From Devosia rhizoryzae (GTDB lineage: Bacteria > Pseudomonadota > Alphaproteobacteria > Rhizobiales > Devosiaceae), in contig NZ_CP068046.1 in assembly GCF_016698665.1 (NCBI RefSeq), positions 3,410,001 through 3,474,000 on the forward strand: a stretch of 64,000 nt of DNA, read 5' to 3'. Shown here one piece after another: positions 9,447-18,662 of this stretch. Within the stretch, counting starts at the first letter, position 1, and each line of letters begins with the position of its first letter. The notes under the pieces were generated by a model. It saw nothing but the letters and a program-made list of their open reading frames with translations, ran no database searches and was not told the DNA's origin. Both the position numbers and the translations under genes were made by a program.

Positions 9447-9571
9447 GCTGGAGGGGACTTTGCACAATCACAAGGCGCTTGTCACCGGGGTTTCCGCGCC
9501 AAATCCGACTGCCCGCACAGTTGCTTAACAGCACGGTATTCCGCATAAATTGCCGGGCAAGGAATAAGGGG

Positions 9572-10609
9572 ATGCACATGCCGGCACAGCGTTTGCTCCA
9601 GGGGCTTTTCGCCCTCCTGTTTCTGGCCGCGCCAGCCCTGGGCCAGGTGACCGTTCTGGATCAGGCGCAGGATGCAGGCGGCGCGCCGGAGGCCGCCGCA
9701 GCCGCGCCCGGCGCGCCTTGCGGCAACCAGCCGCTCACCATTGTCCGCATGAGCTGGCCATCGGCGACGCTTCTGGCAGAGATCCATTCCCGCATTCTGC
9801 GGGCAGAATTCGGGTGCGAGGTGCAAGTCGTGCCCGGGGATCTGGCAGCCACGGCGTCCTCCATGGGTTCGACCGGCCAGCCAGCCGTTGCCCCCGAGCT
9901 GTGGGTCAACCGCATCGCCGATGTTTGGAACGGCGCCATGGACACGCAGATGGTGCGCAGCGCCGCGCCAACTTATGCGGAGCCCGATTTTGAAGGCTGG
10001 TTCATGCCCGCCTATATGGGCGCCGGTCTGCCCGAGGTGCCCACGGCGGCAACGCTGGTCACCGTGCTGCCAACCCTTGAGACCGAGGGTCAGAAGCTGC
10101 GCTTTATTTCCTGCCCGATCGATTGGGCCTGCTCGGTGATCAACCGCAATCTGATCACCGCGCAGGGCATTGCCGATCTGGTCGAGATCGTTGAGCCCGC
10201 CAACCGGCTGGAAATGGACCGGCTGATCGCCGAAGCGGTGAACCGCCGCGAGCCATTCCTTTTCTATTACTGGCAGCCCAATGCAGTCTTGGCGCAACTC
10301 GACTTTGTCGGGCTCGACATGGGTGATTATGTTGAGGAAGCCGCGCAGTGCCTTGGCACCAGGGATTGTGCCAACCCCGAGCCTTCGGCTTTTCCGCAGG
10401 ACATGGTGGTGATCGCGCTGGCGGAAAGGGTGTTCACCAACATGCCGGTTATCGCCAGTTACTTTCAGCGCACGACGATGACGCTTGAAGACATGAACGC
10501 GCTTCTGGCCCAGTTGTCCGCAGAGGGCGCCACGCCGGAGGCGGTCGCCGACCGCTTCGTGGCCGAGCGGCGAGCGCTTTGGGGCACGTGGCTGGACGCC
10601 CGCAATTAA
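9572..10609 (+). CDS. OpuAC-like (glycine betaine/choline-type) substrate-binding protein
   Basis: A 345-residue exported protein with signal peptide (hydrophobic LLQGLFALLFLAAPALG) and a low-complexity Ala/Pro-rich linker, followed by a domain like the glycine betaine-binding proteins of ABC importers: TIVRMSWPSATLLAEIHSRI, then CEVQVVPGDL, APELWVNRIADVW and PFLFYYWQPNAVLAQL. The tryptophan and tyrosine content fits quaternary-amine binding. No ATPase or permease gene is next to it, so it is an orphan or works with a distant transporter. ATG 9572 follows AAGGA; ATG 9578 is an alternative. Confidence 0.75.
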   Translation: MHMPAQRLLQGLFALLFLAAPALGQVTVLDQAQDAGGAPEAAAAAPGAPCGNQPLTIVRMSWPSATLLAEIHSRILRAEFGCEVQVVPGDLAATASSMGSTGQPAVAPELWVNRIADVWNGAMDTQMVRSAAPTYAEPDFEGWFMPAYMGAGLPEVPTAATLVTVLPTLETEGQKLRFISCPIDWACSVINRNLITAQGIADLVEIVEPANRLEMDRLIAEAVNRREPFLFYYWQPNAVLAQLDFVGLDMGDYVEEAAQCLGTRDCANPEPSAFPQDMVVIALAERVFTNMPVIASYFQRTTMTLEDMNALLAQLSAEGATPEAVADRFVAERRALWGTWLDARN

Positions 10610-10794
10610 GATTGCGGCAACTATGCTCTAGGGTCAGCCCGCCTTTGTTACCTGGCGGTCATGGGAGCTTGCTACCTACCCGGCCCTGCTGCGCAACCCG
10701 GTCTAACTTGTTGCCCTCAAACGTTTTTCTCCTTAGGTATTTACCGCTTGTTTAGTGCTGGGCTGGCAGGTTGGGGTGACTATCGAGGCTCGCC

Positions 10795-12309
10795 ATGCGC
10801 CGCAATCAGCATCTGGAAAACATCCTTCACGGCTACCGCAACTTTGCGATCGGCATAGCTCTGGTGATCGCAGTCCTTGCCGGAACGCGTTATCTCAGCA
10901 TCACCGTGGATAACCGGTTCGTGCAGGACGTCATCTTGCCTCTCGCCTGGTTTGCCGATGTGGCGGTGCTTGGCATGCTGCTGATCCTTGGTCATCGTTG
11001 GCTGAAGCGCCGGCTTACGGATGTCCATGTCGCTGCGGAAGCAGCGCGCGCCGCGGCGCATCGGGATGCGCTGACGGGGGTGTTCTCGCGCTCTTATTTC
11101 CTCGAGGCGCTTTCGGCCGAAGTGCATCACCAGTCGCGCCGGTCGGTCGGCTATATGCAGCTCGATCTCGACAATCTCAAAGTGCTCAACGACAGCGCCG
11201 GACATGGGGCGGGGGACGCGGCCCTGCAGCATCTGGTGCGGGTGATCGCCGAAGTCGTTCCCGGCGCCGTGATCGGGCGGCTGGGTGGCGATGAATTCGG
11301 CATCCTGATCCGCGACCACGACAACAAGCAGGCGCTTCGCCGGTTGGGCGAAGCCTTGCTGCGCCAGCTCGATCAGCCGGTGCAGATCGCCGGCCGGCCC
11401 GTGCGCGTCAGTGCGTCGATCGGCGTGGCCGTCGCGCCGCTCGACGCCGAGGAGACCACGGACCTGATCTCGAAAGCGGACCTCGCGCTCTACAAGGCAA
11501 AGCGCTCCGGCCGCCGCACCGTCGTGCCGTTCGACACCGACATGCTGGCCGATGAGCGGTATCGGCGCTTTGTGGAACGGGAACTGCGGGCAGCGCTCCT
11601 CATGGATGAGCTCGAGGTCCATTATCAGCCCGTCTTTTGCACCAAGACCATGACCGTCAAGTCGCATGAGGCGCTGCTGCGCTGGCGGCACAAGGTGCGT
11701 GGCATGATCCCGCCGGCCAAGTTCATCCCCTTTGCCGAAGAAAGCGACCTGATCGACAAGCTCGGCGCCTGGGTGCTGCGCCGCGCCTGTCTTGATCTGC
11801 CGGCACTGGGCAGCGCCACCGTCTCCGTGAACGTCTCGCCCGTGCAGCTGCGTCACGCCGACTTCGCGCAGCGCGTGCTTGCCATTCTTGCCGAAACCGG
11901 TACCGATCCGGAGCGCCTGATCCTCGAGGTCACCGAAACGGTGCCGCTCGATGGCGACGCCACCGCCATGGCCAACCTTGCCGAACTGCGGCGGCTGGGC
12001 GTGCGCATCGCCATCGACGATTTCGGCGCCGGCTATGCCAGCCTCCAATATCTGCGCGGCTTTGCCTTCGACATCATCAAGATCGACCGCACCTATGTGA
12101 CCAATGCAGTCGACAATCGCATCGACGCCATGATTATCAATGCGATCATCAAGATCGCGCGCTCGCTGCCGGTCGAGGTGATTGCCGAGGGTGTCGAGAC
12201 GGAGGCACAGCTCCAGCTACTCACCCGCATGGGCTGCTCCGGGCTGCAAGGCTATCTTCTGGGCCGGCCACACGCTCTGCAAGTGGACGCTGCAGCACAG
12301 GCCGCCTGA
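10795..12309 (+). CDS. Membrane-anchored GGDEF-EAL protein (cyclic di-GMP turnover)
   Basis: This 504-residue protein has two N-terminal membrane helices (about residues 17-33 and 48-66), then a GGDEF domain (about 85-240) and an EAL domain (about 255-500). The cyclase motif GGDEF is intact but the RxxD inhibitory site expected a few residues before it is absent (VPGA). The phosphodiesterase residues all appear present: EALLRW, NVSPVQL, ILEVTET, IDDFGAGY, IKIDRTYV and EGVET. Both activities are therefore possible; phosphodiesterase activity is the safer prediction. The gene stands alone, with a 185-bp upstream gap. Confidence 0.92.
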   Translation: MRRNQHLENILHGYRNFAIGIALVIAVLAGTRYLSITVDNRFVQDVILPLAWFADVAVLGMLLILGHRWLKRRLTDVHVAAEAARAAAHRDALTGVFSRSYFLEALSAEVHHQSRRSVGYMQLDLDNLKVLNDSAGHGAGDAALQHLVRVIAEVVPGAVIGRLGGDEFGILIRDHDNKQALRRLGEALLRQLDQPVQIAGRPVRVSASIGVAVAPLDAEETTDLISKADLALYKAKRSGRRTVVPFDTDMLADERYRRFVERELRAALLMDELEVHYQPVFCTKTMTVKSHEALLRWRHKVRGMIPPAKFIPFAEESDLIDKLGAWVLRRACLDLPALGSATVSVNVSPVQLRHADFAQRVLAILAETGTDPERLILEVTETVPLDGDATAMANLAELRRLGVRIAIDDFGAGYASLQYLRGFAFDIIKIDRTYVTNAVDNRIDAMIINAIIKIARSLPVEVIAEGVETEAQLQLLTRMGCSGLQGYLLGRPHALQVDAAAQAA

Positions 12310-12421
12310 GCCGAAAGCATTATGCGAGAAGTCGATGACGTCACTGCGCCGCAGATGGTTGCGTCGGGTGGACCGGCGTGGCTATAACGGCATTGTAGTC
12401 AGCCGGCTTGGGAGCAATGCC

Positions 12422-12838
12422 TTGGACTTGAAGCGGATCAACGACCACGTCAGCGTTTCTGGACAGATCCAGCCCGAAGATGTGGCGACGCTCAAAGACC
12501 TCGGTTTTGTCGCCATCGTCAACAATCGGCCGGACGGGGAATCTCCCGACCAGCCGGAGGGTGCCGCAATCGAAGCCGCCGCCAAGGCTGCCGGGCTTGC
12601 CTACCATGCCATTCCGCTTGGGCGCGAAGGGGTCAATCCCGAACTCGTCGCCAATACCAAGGCCGTTCTCGAGGGGAGCAACGGCCCGGTGTTCTGCTAT
12701 TGCCGCTCCGGCACGCGGTCGACGACGCTTTGGGCGCTGAGCCAGGCGGGTGAGGCGCCGGCCGAGGAGATCATCTCCCAGGCAGCCGAGGCGGGATACG
12801 ACATGAGCCACCTGGCCGGATATCTCGGCCGCACCTGA
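12422..12838 (+). CDS. DUF442 / TIGR01244-type phosphatase-like protein
   Basis: This 138-residue protein belongs to the family related to the N-terminal domain of beta-lactamase-like hydrolases (Blh) and to tyrosine-phosphatase/sulfurtransferase folds. The cysteine loop FCYCRSGTRS (Cys-x5-Arg type) is visible at about residues 88-97. It begins MDLKRINDHVSVSGQI, typical of the family, from TTG 12422 with GGGAG seven bases upstream; the frame is open further upstream but that part overlaps the GGDEF-EAL gene. Members often act in sulfide metabolism or are simply called sulfur transferases; the function here is not established. Confidence 0.8.
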   Translation: MDLKRINDHVSVSGQIQPEDVATLKDLGFVAIVNNRPDGESPDQPEGAAIEAAAKAAGLAYHAIPLGREGVNPELVANTKAVLEGSNGPVFCYCRSGTRSTTLWALSQAGEAPAEEIISQAAEAGYDMSHLAGYLGRT

Positions 12839-12942
12839 GTTTTGTTCTGACGGCACGGACGGGTTGCCGTCCCTTCCGTCGCATTTGCTGAGCCGGACCC
12901 GCGCAACGGGTCCCAAGCCCCTCCTGCTCGGAATTTAAATCG

Positions 12943-15900
12943 ATGCCAATGAAGAAAATACTCGTCGCCAATCGCAGCGAGATCGCCATTCGCGTGTTTC
13001 GCGCGGCCAATGAGCTGGGCCTCAAAACCGTCGCGGCCTATGCCGAAGAAGACAAGCTGGCGCTGCATCGCTTCAAGGCCGACGAGGCCTATCTGATCGG
13101 CAAGGGGCTCGGTCCGGTCGAAGCGTATCTCCAGATCGACGAATATATCCGCATCGCGCGGCTTTCCGGCGCCGATGCCATCCATCCGGGTTACGGGCTC
13201 TTGTCGGAGTCGCCGGAATTTGTGGATGCCTGCGAGGCGGCGGGCATTACCTTTATCGGGCCGCGGGCGCAGACCATGCGCGACCTGGGCAACAAGGTTG
13301 CCGCGCGCAACATGGCGATCAAGTCCGATGTTCCGGTCGTGCCGGCGACCGACGCGCTGCCGGATGACATGGACGCGGTCAAGGCCATGGCTGCCGAGAT
13401 CGGCTATCCGCTGATGCTCAAGGCCAGCTGGGGTGGGGGCGGCCGTGGCATGCGCCGGATCATGGACGAAGCCCATCTCGTTAACGAAGTCTCGGAAGGC
13501 AAGCGCGAGGCCAAGGCGGCGTTTGGCAAGGACGAGATGTATCTTGAAAAGCTGATCGAGCGTGCGCGCCACGTCGAAGTGCAGCTGATCGGCGACGACC
13601 ATGGCAATCTCGTCCATCTTTTCGAGCGCGATTGCTCGGTGCAGCGCCGCAATCAAAAGGTCGTGGAACGCGCGCCGGCCCCATATCTGTCCCACGCCGT
13701 GCGCAAGGAACTGACCGACGCGGCGGTGCGGCTGGGCAATGCCGCGAACTACCGGGGTGCCGGCACGGTCGAATTCCTGATGGATGCCGATACCGACAAG
13801 TTTTACTTCATCGAAGTGAACCCGCGCATCCAGGTCGAGCACACAGTCACCGAAGAGGTGACCGGCATCGACATCGTCAAGGCGCAGATCCATCTGCTGG
13901 ATGGCGCGGTGATCGGGACGCCGGAGTCCGGCGTGCCGCTGCAGGAGAATATCCGCCTCAACGGCAATGCCATCCAATGCCGCGTTACGACGGAAGACCC
14001 GGAACAGAATTTCATTCCCGACTATGGCCGCATCACCGCCTATCGCGCCGCGACCGGTTTTGGCGTGCGTCTCGATGGCGGCACCGCCTATGCGGGCGCC
14101 ATCATCACGCGCTATTACGATCCGCTGCTCGAAAAGGTCACCTGCTGGGCGCCGACGGCGGACGAGGCCATCACCCGCATGCATCGCGCATTGCGCGAGT
14201 TCCGCATCCGGGGTGTCGCGACCAATCTGGCGTTTCTTGAAAACATCATCACGCATCCGGACTTTCTCGAGAACCGCTACACGACGCGCTTCATCGATAC
14301 GACGCCCGACCTCTTCAACTTCAAGCCGCGCAAGGACCGGGCGACCAAGCTCCTAAGCTATATCGCCGACGTGACCGTCAACGGGCATCCCGAAGTACGC
14401 GATCGTCCGCGTCCGCCTGCCGATGCCGCGGCGCCGATCGTACCGCAGTTCGAGCCGTTGATCGTCATCGAAGGGTCGCGACAGATCCTCGATCGCGAAG
14501 GCCCGATGGGCTTGGCGCACTGGATGAAGCGGCAACAGCGCGTGCTTTTCACCGACACGACGATGCGCGATGCGCACCAGTCGCTGTTGGCGACGCGCAT
14601 GCGCTCCTTCGACATCACGCGCATTGCGGAAAGCTATTCGCGTGGCCTGCCCAACCTTTTCAGCCTCGAATGCTGGGGCGGCGCGACGTTCGATGTGTCC
14701 ATGCGCTTCCTCAACGAAGACCCGTGGGAGCGGCTCGCGAGGGTGCGCGAGGGCGCGCCCAATATCCTGATGCAGATGCTGCTGCGCGGCTCGAACGGGG
14801 TCGGCTACACGAACTATCCTGACAATGTGGTGCAGTTTTTCGTCAAGCAGGCGGCGCGCGGCGGCGTCGACATTTTCCGCATCTTCGACTGCCTCAACTG
14901 GGTCGAGAACATGCGCGTCTCGATCGATGCGGTCGCGGCCGAGGGGAAGGTCGCGGAGGGGGCGATCTGCTATACCGGCGACCTCTTCGATCCCGATCGC
15001 AGCAAGTATGACCTCAAATATTATGTGGGTCTCGCCAAGGAGCTGGAGGCGGCCGGCGTCCATGTATTGGGCATCAAGGACATGGCCGGGCTCTTAAAGC
15101 CTGCCGCGGCCAAGAAGCTGGTGTCGGTCTTGAAGGAAGAGATTGGCTTGCCGATCCACCTTCATACGCACGATACGTCGGGCGCTTCGGCGGCAACGGT
15201 GCTGGCGGCGGTGGAAGCCGGGGTTGACGCGGTCGATGCGGCGATGGACGCCTTGAGTTCCACCACCTCGCAGCCGACGCTGGGCTCGCTGGTTGCAGCG
15301 CTTGAAGGCGATGCGCGCGATCCGGAGCTCGACCCCAAGGCGATCCGGCAGATTTCGTTCTACTGGGAAGCGGTGCGCAACCAGTATGCGGCGTTCGAGA
15401 GCAATCTCAAGGGCGGGGCTTCGGAGGTCTATCTTCACGAAATGCCGGGCGGGCAGTTCACCAACCTCAAGGAACAGGCGCGTTCGCTAGGGCTGGAAAC
15501 GCGCTGGCACGAGGTTGCGCAGACCTATGCCGACGTCAACCAGATGTTCGGCGACATCGTCAAGGTAACGCCATCGTCCAAGGTGGTCGGCGACATGGCG
15601 CTGGCCATGGTCTCGGCCGGCATTTCGCGCGCCGATGTCGAAAGCCCGGACAAGGACATCGCCTTCCCGGACTCGGTGGTCGGCTTCTTTGCGGGCGATC
15701 TTGGCCAGCCGCCGGGCGGCTTCCCGGAGAAGCTGCAGAAGAAGGTGCTCAAGGGCCGGACGCCGATGAGCGAACGGCCGGGCTCCTACCTCGAGCCGAT
15801 CGATCTGGAAGCCGAGCGCAAGAAGGTTTCCGAAGAGGTCGGCATGCCGGTGGACGATCTTCGGCTTGCCTCCTACCTCATGTATCCCAAGGTCTATACC

Positions 15901-16383
15901 GACTTCGAAAAGACCCAGGATCGATATGGGCCGACCGAAGTGCTGCCGACACCGGTCTATTTCTATGGTCTCAGCGAAGGCGACGAACTCCTGGTCGATA
16001 TCGAGCGCGGCAAGACGCTGGTCGTGACCTATCAGGGCCGGGCTGAGACCAATGAGAAGGGCGAAGTCCGCGTTTTCTTCGATCTCAACGGCCAGCCCCG
16101 CACCATTACCGTTCCGGATCGCTTGAAGGCCGGCGAAGTCAAGGTTCGCGCCAAGGCGACCGCTGGCGACGCAAGACAAGTCGGTGCGCCGATGCCGGGG
16201 GTCATCTCAACGCTTGCTGTCAAGGAAGGCCAGAAAGTTTCGGCTGGTGACGTGCTCTGCTCGATTGAAGCCATGAAGATGGAAACCGCCATCCACGCCG
16301 AAGTGGATGGCACGGTGGCCGAACTGCTGATCAAGCCGGGCGACCAGATCGATGCCAAGGACCTGTTGGTGCGGCTGGACTAA
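12943..16383 (+). CDS. pyc: Pyruvate carboxylase
   Basis: This 1146-residue biotin enzyme carboxylates pyruvate to oxaloacetate to refill the citric acid cycle. Domains in order: biotin carboxylase (about 1-455; NRSEIAIRVFRAA, ATP loop SWGGGGRGMR, ERDCSVQRRNQKVVE), carboxyltransferase (about 525-800; LFTDTTMRDAHQSLLATRMR, ECWGGATFDV), a tetramerisation/linker region, and a C-terminal biotinyl domain with EAMKMET carrying the biotinylated lysine. Length is normal. Start ATG 12943, or ATG 12949 two codons later. A terminator-like hairpin follows. Confidence 0.97.
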   Translation: MPMKKILVANRSEIAIRVFRAANELGLKTVAAYAEEDKLALHRFKADEAYLIGKGLGPVEAYLQIDEYIRIARLSGADAIHPGYGLLSESPEFVDACEAAGITFIGPRAQTMRDLGNKVAARNMAIKSDVPVVPATDALPDDMDAVKAMAAEIGYPLMLKASWGGGGRGMRRIMDEAHLVNEVSEGKREAKAAFGKDEMYLEKLIERARHVEVQLIGDDHGNLVHLFERDCSVQRRNQKVVERAPAPYLSHAVRKELTDAAVRLGNAANYRGAGTVEFLMDADTDKFYFIEVNPRIQVEHTVTEEVTGIDIVKAQIHLLDGAVIGTPESGVPLQENIRLNGNAIQCRVTTEDPEQNFIPDYGRITAYRAATGFGVRLDGGTAYAGAIITRYYDPLLEKVTCWAPTADEAITRMHRALREFRIRGVATNLAFLENIITHPDFLENRYTTRFIDTTPDLFNFKPRKDRATKLLSYIADVTVNGHPEVRDRPRPPADAAAPIVPQFEPLIVIEGSRQILDREGPMGLAHWMKRQQRVLFTDTTMRDAHQSLLATRMRSFDITRIAESYSRGLPNLFSLECWGGATFDVSMRFLNEDPWERLARVREGAPNILMQMLLRGSNGVGYTNYPDNVVQFFVKQAARGGVDIFRIFDCLNWVENMRVSIDAVAAEGKVAEGAICYTGDLFDPDRSKYDLKYYVGLAKELEAAGVHVLGIKDMAGLLKPAAAKKLVSVLKEEIGLPIHLHTHDTSGASAATVLAAVEAGVDAVDAAMDALSSTTSQPTLGSLVAALEGDARDPELDPKAIRQISFYWEAVRNQYAAFESNLKGGASEVYLHEMPGGQFTNLKEQARSLGLETRWHEVAQTYADVNQMFGDIVKVTPSSKVVGDMALAMVSAGISRADVESPDKDIAFPDSVVGFFAGDLGQPPGGFPEKLQKKVLKGRTPMSERPGSYLEPIDLEAERKKVSEEVGMPVDDLRLASYLMYPKVYTDFEKTQDRYGPTEVLPTPVYFYGLSEGDELLVDIERGKTLVVTYQGRAETNEKGEVRVFFDLNGQPRTITVPDRLKAGEVKVRAKATAGDARQVGAPMPGVISTLAVKEGQKVSAGDVLCSIEAMKMETAIHAEVDGTVAELLIKPGDQIDAKDLLVRLD

Positions 16384-16387
16384 AACA

Positions 16388-16416
16388 AAAGGCCCGGGAG
16401 CGATCCCAGGCCTTTC
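16388..16416 (+). terminator. Terminator-like hairpin after pyc
   Basis: AAAGGCC-c-GGG and CCC-a-GGCCTTT form an 10-bp stem with one mismatch and a 6-nt loop, ending in TTTCC. It begins 5 nt after the pyc stop. The A-run on the 5' side would also let it work for the opposite strand. Confidence 0.7.
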
Positions 16417-16434
16417 CTATACTAATGACCCGAA

Positions 16435-16517
16435 GACCTCATCCTGAGCTTGTCGAAGGACGAGGTCGGGAACTCGGTGGCTGCGACCTCGTGGATCGAC
16501 AAGCTCACCATGAGGTC
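16435..16517. repeat. Family C paired-hairpin intergenic repeat
   Basis: Two 34-nt arms (16435-16468 and 16484-16517) are inverted copies of each other and each arm also folds on itself (outer stem GACCTC/GAGGTC in both). They differ at five positions: TCCT/AGGA in the left inner stem is replaced by TGG/CCA in the right, so pairing inside each hairpin is kept. The core CTGAGCTTGTCGAAGG resembles a dispersed intergenic element common in alphaproteobacteria. It sits between the convergent pyc and YkvA-like genes. Confidence 0.85.
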
Positions 16518-16533
16518 TAGAATGCTTTAGGAA

Positions 16534-16890
16534 CTAAAGCCGCCGACCCTGTCCGTCGATGGTCTGGCCGTAGCCACGGCGATTGCCGGGGGCGTGGGCA
16601 TAGGCGCGCTGGGCGGTGACGTCTAGCGGCAGGCGCGAGACGATCCAGCTCATCAGCAGCGGCACGACGACGAAATCGTCCATGATGCCAAGGAACGGAA
16701 TGAAGTCGGGGATGATGTCGATCGGGCTCACCAGATAGAGCGGCACGAGCAACATTGCAGCCTTCAGATAGAAAGGCGTCTCCGCGTGGCGAAACGCCTT
16801 CCACAGGATCATCAATTCCTTGCGGAAGATAAAGAACCGGCCGATGGTGAAGCGACCGAGCAGGGCCAAAGGCGAGAATGGGTTTTTCAT
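16534..16890 (-). CDS. YkvA-like DUF1232 membrane protein
   Basis: This 118-residue protein shows the DUF1232 core: FRHAETPFYLKAAMLLVPLYLVSPIDIIPDFIPFLG, recognisable by the motif YLVSPIDIIPDFIP followed by GIMDD. One or two hydrophobic segments suggest membrane association. The role of the family is unknown. ATG 16890 is preceded by AAGG; a longer frame to 16908 exists. It is divergent from ispG and convergent with pyc. Confidence 0.85.
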   Translation of the reverse strand: MKNPFSPLALLGRFTIGRFFIFRKELMILWKAFRHAETPFYLKAAMLLVPLYLVSPIDIIPDFIPFLGIMDDFVVVPLLMSWIVSRLPLDVTAQRAYAHAPGNRRGYGQTIDGQGRRL

Positions 16891-17004
16891 GAGCCTTAAA
16901 TGGCCCATCTCCGATAAGGTTCAAGACCTCGTTCATCACGCAAGCGTAACATTGCGCAAATAGGCTCGGCGGCTTATCTCTGGCGCCAGTTACGAGGTGA
17001 TCAA

Positions 17005-18246
17005 ATGGCCGGTCCAGCGCCGCGCAGGCAGTCGGTAGGTGTTAATGTCGGTGGGGTCATGGTCGGTGGTGGTGCCCCGGTCGTAGTCCAGTCGATGACC
17101 AATACCGACACGGCCGATATCGATGCGACGGTGAAGCAGGTGATGCAGCTGGCACGTGCCGGCTCCGAGATCGTTCGCATCACCGTTGATCGCGACGAGA
17201 GCGCCAAGGCGGTGCCGATCATCCGCGATCGCCTGGCCTTCATGGGCTATGACGTGCCGCTGGTCGGCGACTTCCATTATATCGGCCATAAGCTGCTTAC
17301 CGACCATCCGGCTTGCGCCGAGGCCCTTGCCAAGTACCGCATCAATCCGGGCAATGTGGGCTTCAAGGCCAAGCGTGACACGCAATTTGCGACGCTGATC
17401 GAGATCGCCAACCGCTACAACAAGCCGGTGCGCATCGGCGTCAACTGGGGTTCGCTCGATGAAGAGCTGCTGACGCGGCTGATGGACGAGAATGCCGTTT
17501 CGGCAGCGCCGATTTCGGCTTCTGCGGTGCAGCGCGAGGCGATCATCCAGTCGGCCCTGTTGTCTGCGGCGCGGGCCGAAGAGCTGGGCATGCGGCGCGA
17601 GCAGATCCTTCTTTCGACCAAGGTGTCTGACGTCCAGCACCTCATTGCCGTCTACCAGGACCTCGCCGCGCGCTGCGATTATGCGCTGCATCTGGGCCTT
17701 ACCGAAGCCGGCATGGGCTCGAAGGGCATTGTGGCGTCCTCGGCAGCGCTCGGCATTCTTTTGCAGCAGGGTATCGGCGACACGATCCGCATCTCGCTGA
17801 CGCCCGAGCCAGGTGGCGATCGCACCACCGAGGTCAAGGTGGCGCAGGAATTGCTACAGACCATGGGCTTCCGCCAGTTCCTGCCCGTGGTTGCTGCTTG
17901 CCCTGGCTGCGGCCGGACGACCTCGACTACGTTCCAGACGCTGGCAAAGGAGATCCAGGATCACCTGACCTCCTCAATGCCGGAGTGGAAGGAACGTTAT
18001 CCGGGCGTTGAGGCACTGTCGGTGGCCGTGATGGGCTGCATCGTCAATGGGCCGGGGGAGTCGAAGCACGCCAATATCGGCATTTCGCTGCCGGGCACGG
18101 GCGAAACGCCGGCGGCGCCGGTTTTCGTCGATGGCCAAAAGGTCGCGACGCTACGTGGCGCCGATGTTGCCGACCAGTTCAAAGTGATGGTCGCCAACTA
18201 TATCGAGCAGAAATTCGGCAACGGCCAGAAGACCGCCGCCGAATGA
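17005..18246 (+). CDS. ispG: 4-hydroxy-3-methylbut-2-en-1-yl diphosphate synthase (IspG/GcpE)
   Basis: It catalyses the penultimate step of the MEP isoprenoid pathway, using a [4Fe-4S] cluster to make HMBPP from MEcPP. The 413-residue product has the TIM-barrel N-terminal half ([14 protein letters not shown]) and the C-terminal cluster ligands in [10 protein letters not shown] and [14 protein letters not shown] 17005 follows GAGGTGATCAA. The pathway product feeds the prenyl diphosphate synthase encoded 3 kb downstream. A short membrane-peptide frame overlaps the stop codon. Confidence 0.97.
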   Translation: MAGPAPRRQSVGVNVGGVMVGGGAPVVVQSMTNTDTADIDATVKQVMQLARAGSEIVRITVDRDESAKAVPIIRDRLAFMGYDVPLVGDFHYIGHKLLTDHPACAEALAKYRINPGNVGFKAKRDTQFATLIEIANRYNKPVRIGVNWGSLDEELLTRLMDENAVSAAPISASAVQREAIIQSALLSAARAEELGMRREQILLSTKVSDVQHLIAVYQDLAARCDYALHLGLTEAGMGSKGIVASSAALGILLQQGIGDTIRISLTPEPGGDRTTEVKVAQELLQTMGFRQFLPVVAACPGCGRTTSTTFQTLAKEIQDHLTSSMPEWKERYPGVEALSVAVMGCIVNGPGESKHANIGISLPGTGETPAAPVFVDGQKVATLRGADVADQFKVMVANYIEQKFGNGQKTAAE

Positions 18247-18329
18247 ATGGACGCAATCAACGGCGCCTGTTCTGGCTCGCCATGCTGATCCTGGTGCTTG
18301 GCGGGCTCAAGCTCATGGGCCAGATCTAG
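18243..18329 (+). CDS. Possible 28-residue single-helix membrane peptide
   Basis: An ATG overlaps the ispG stop (ATGA) and opens a 28-codon frame ending at TAG 18327-18329. The peptide has a basic N terminus (MNGRNQRRL) followed by a continuous hydrophobic helix ([17 protein letters not shown]). The layout fits translational coupling to ispG. It ends 1 nt before the stop of a convergent gene. I do not recognise the family; a chance frame cannot be excluded. Confidence 0.45.
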   Translation: MNGRNQRRLFWLAMLILVLGGLKLMGQI

Positions 18330-18330
18330 G

Positions 18331-18624
18331 CTATTCGGTCGCCATCACCATGACCGGCAATTCGCCGCCGATCTCGACGGCTTTGCTCTCTTTATCGAAG
18401 ACGCAGACGATGCTGGTCGTGTCGGTCGAGACGATGGCGAGGCCATAGCTCTCGCTGCCAAAGGGATCGACCGTTGCGGTCGCGCCCGGCAGGGCTTCGG
18501 CTGTTGCCGTGAGGCAAGCCGTTTCCACTTCAGCGGCGAATTCTGCCCAGGCGTCTTCGGAGGCGGCCTGAGCGCTGCCCAGTGCAGCAAGGCTGATGGC
18601 GAGAACGGCAATAGGCTTGAGCAT
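18331..18624 (-). CDS. Small exported protein of unknown function
   Basis: This 97-residue protein has a clear signal peptide (MLKPIAVLAISLAALGSAQA, cleavage before ASEDAW). The mature part has two cysteines (ACLTATAE and IVCVFDKES) that could form a disulfide. ATG 18624 has AAGGAG just upstream on its strand, which decides the start over a longer frame. It lies downstream of the PACE-type efflux gene, 38 nt after that gene's stop. I do not recognise a function. Confidence 0.75.
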   Translation of the reverse strand: MLKPIAVLAISLAALGSAQAASEDAWAEFAAEVETACLTATAEALPGATATVDPFGSESYGLAIVSTDTTSIVCVFDKESKAVEIGGELPVMVMATE

Positions 18625-18662
18625 AATCTCTCCTTCTGGGTCTGCGCAGTGTTGCAACCCAA

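Noticed and set aside
12697..14256. 519-residue open frame antisense to pyc
   Set aside because: It overlaps the biotin carboxylase part of pyc and has an unusual His/Asp-rich composition typical of shadow frames.
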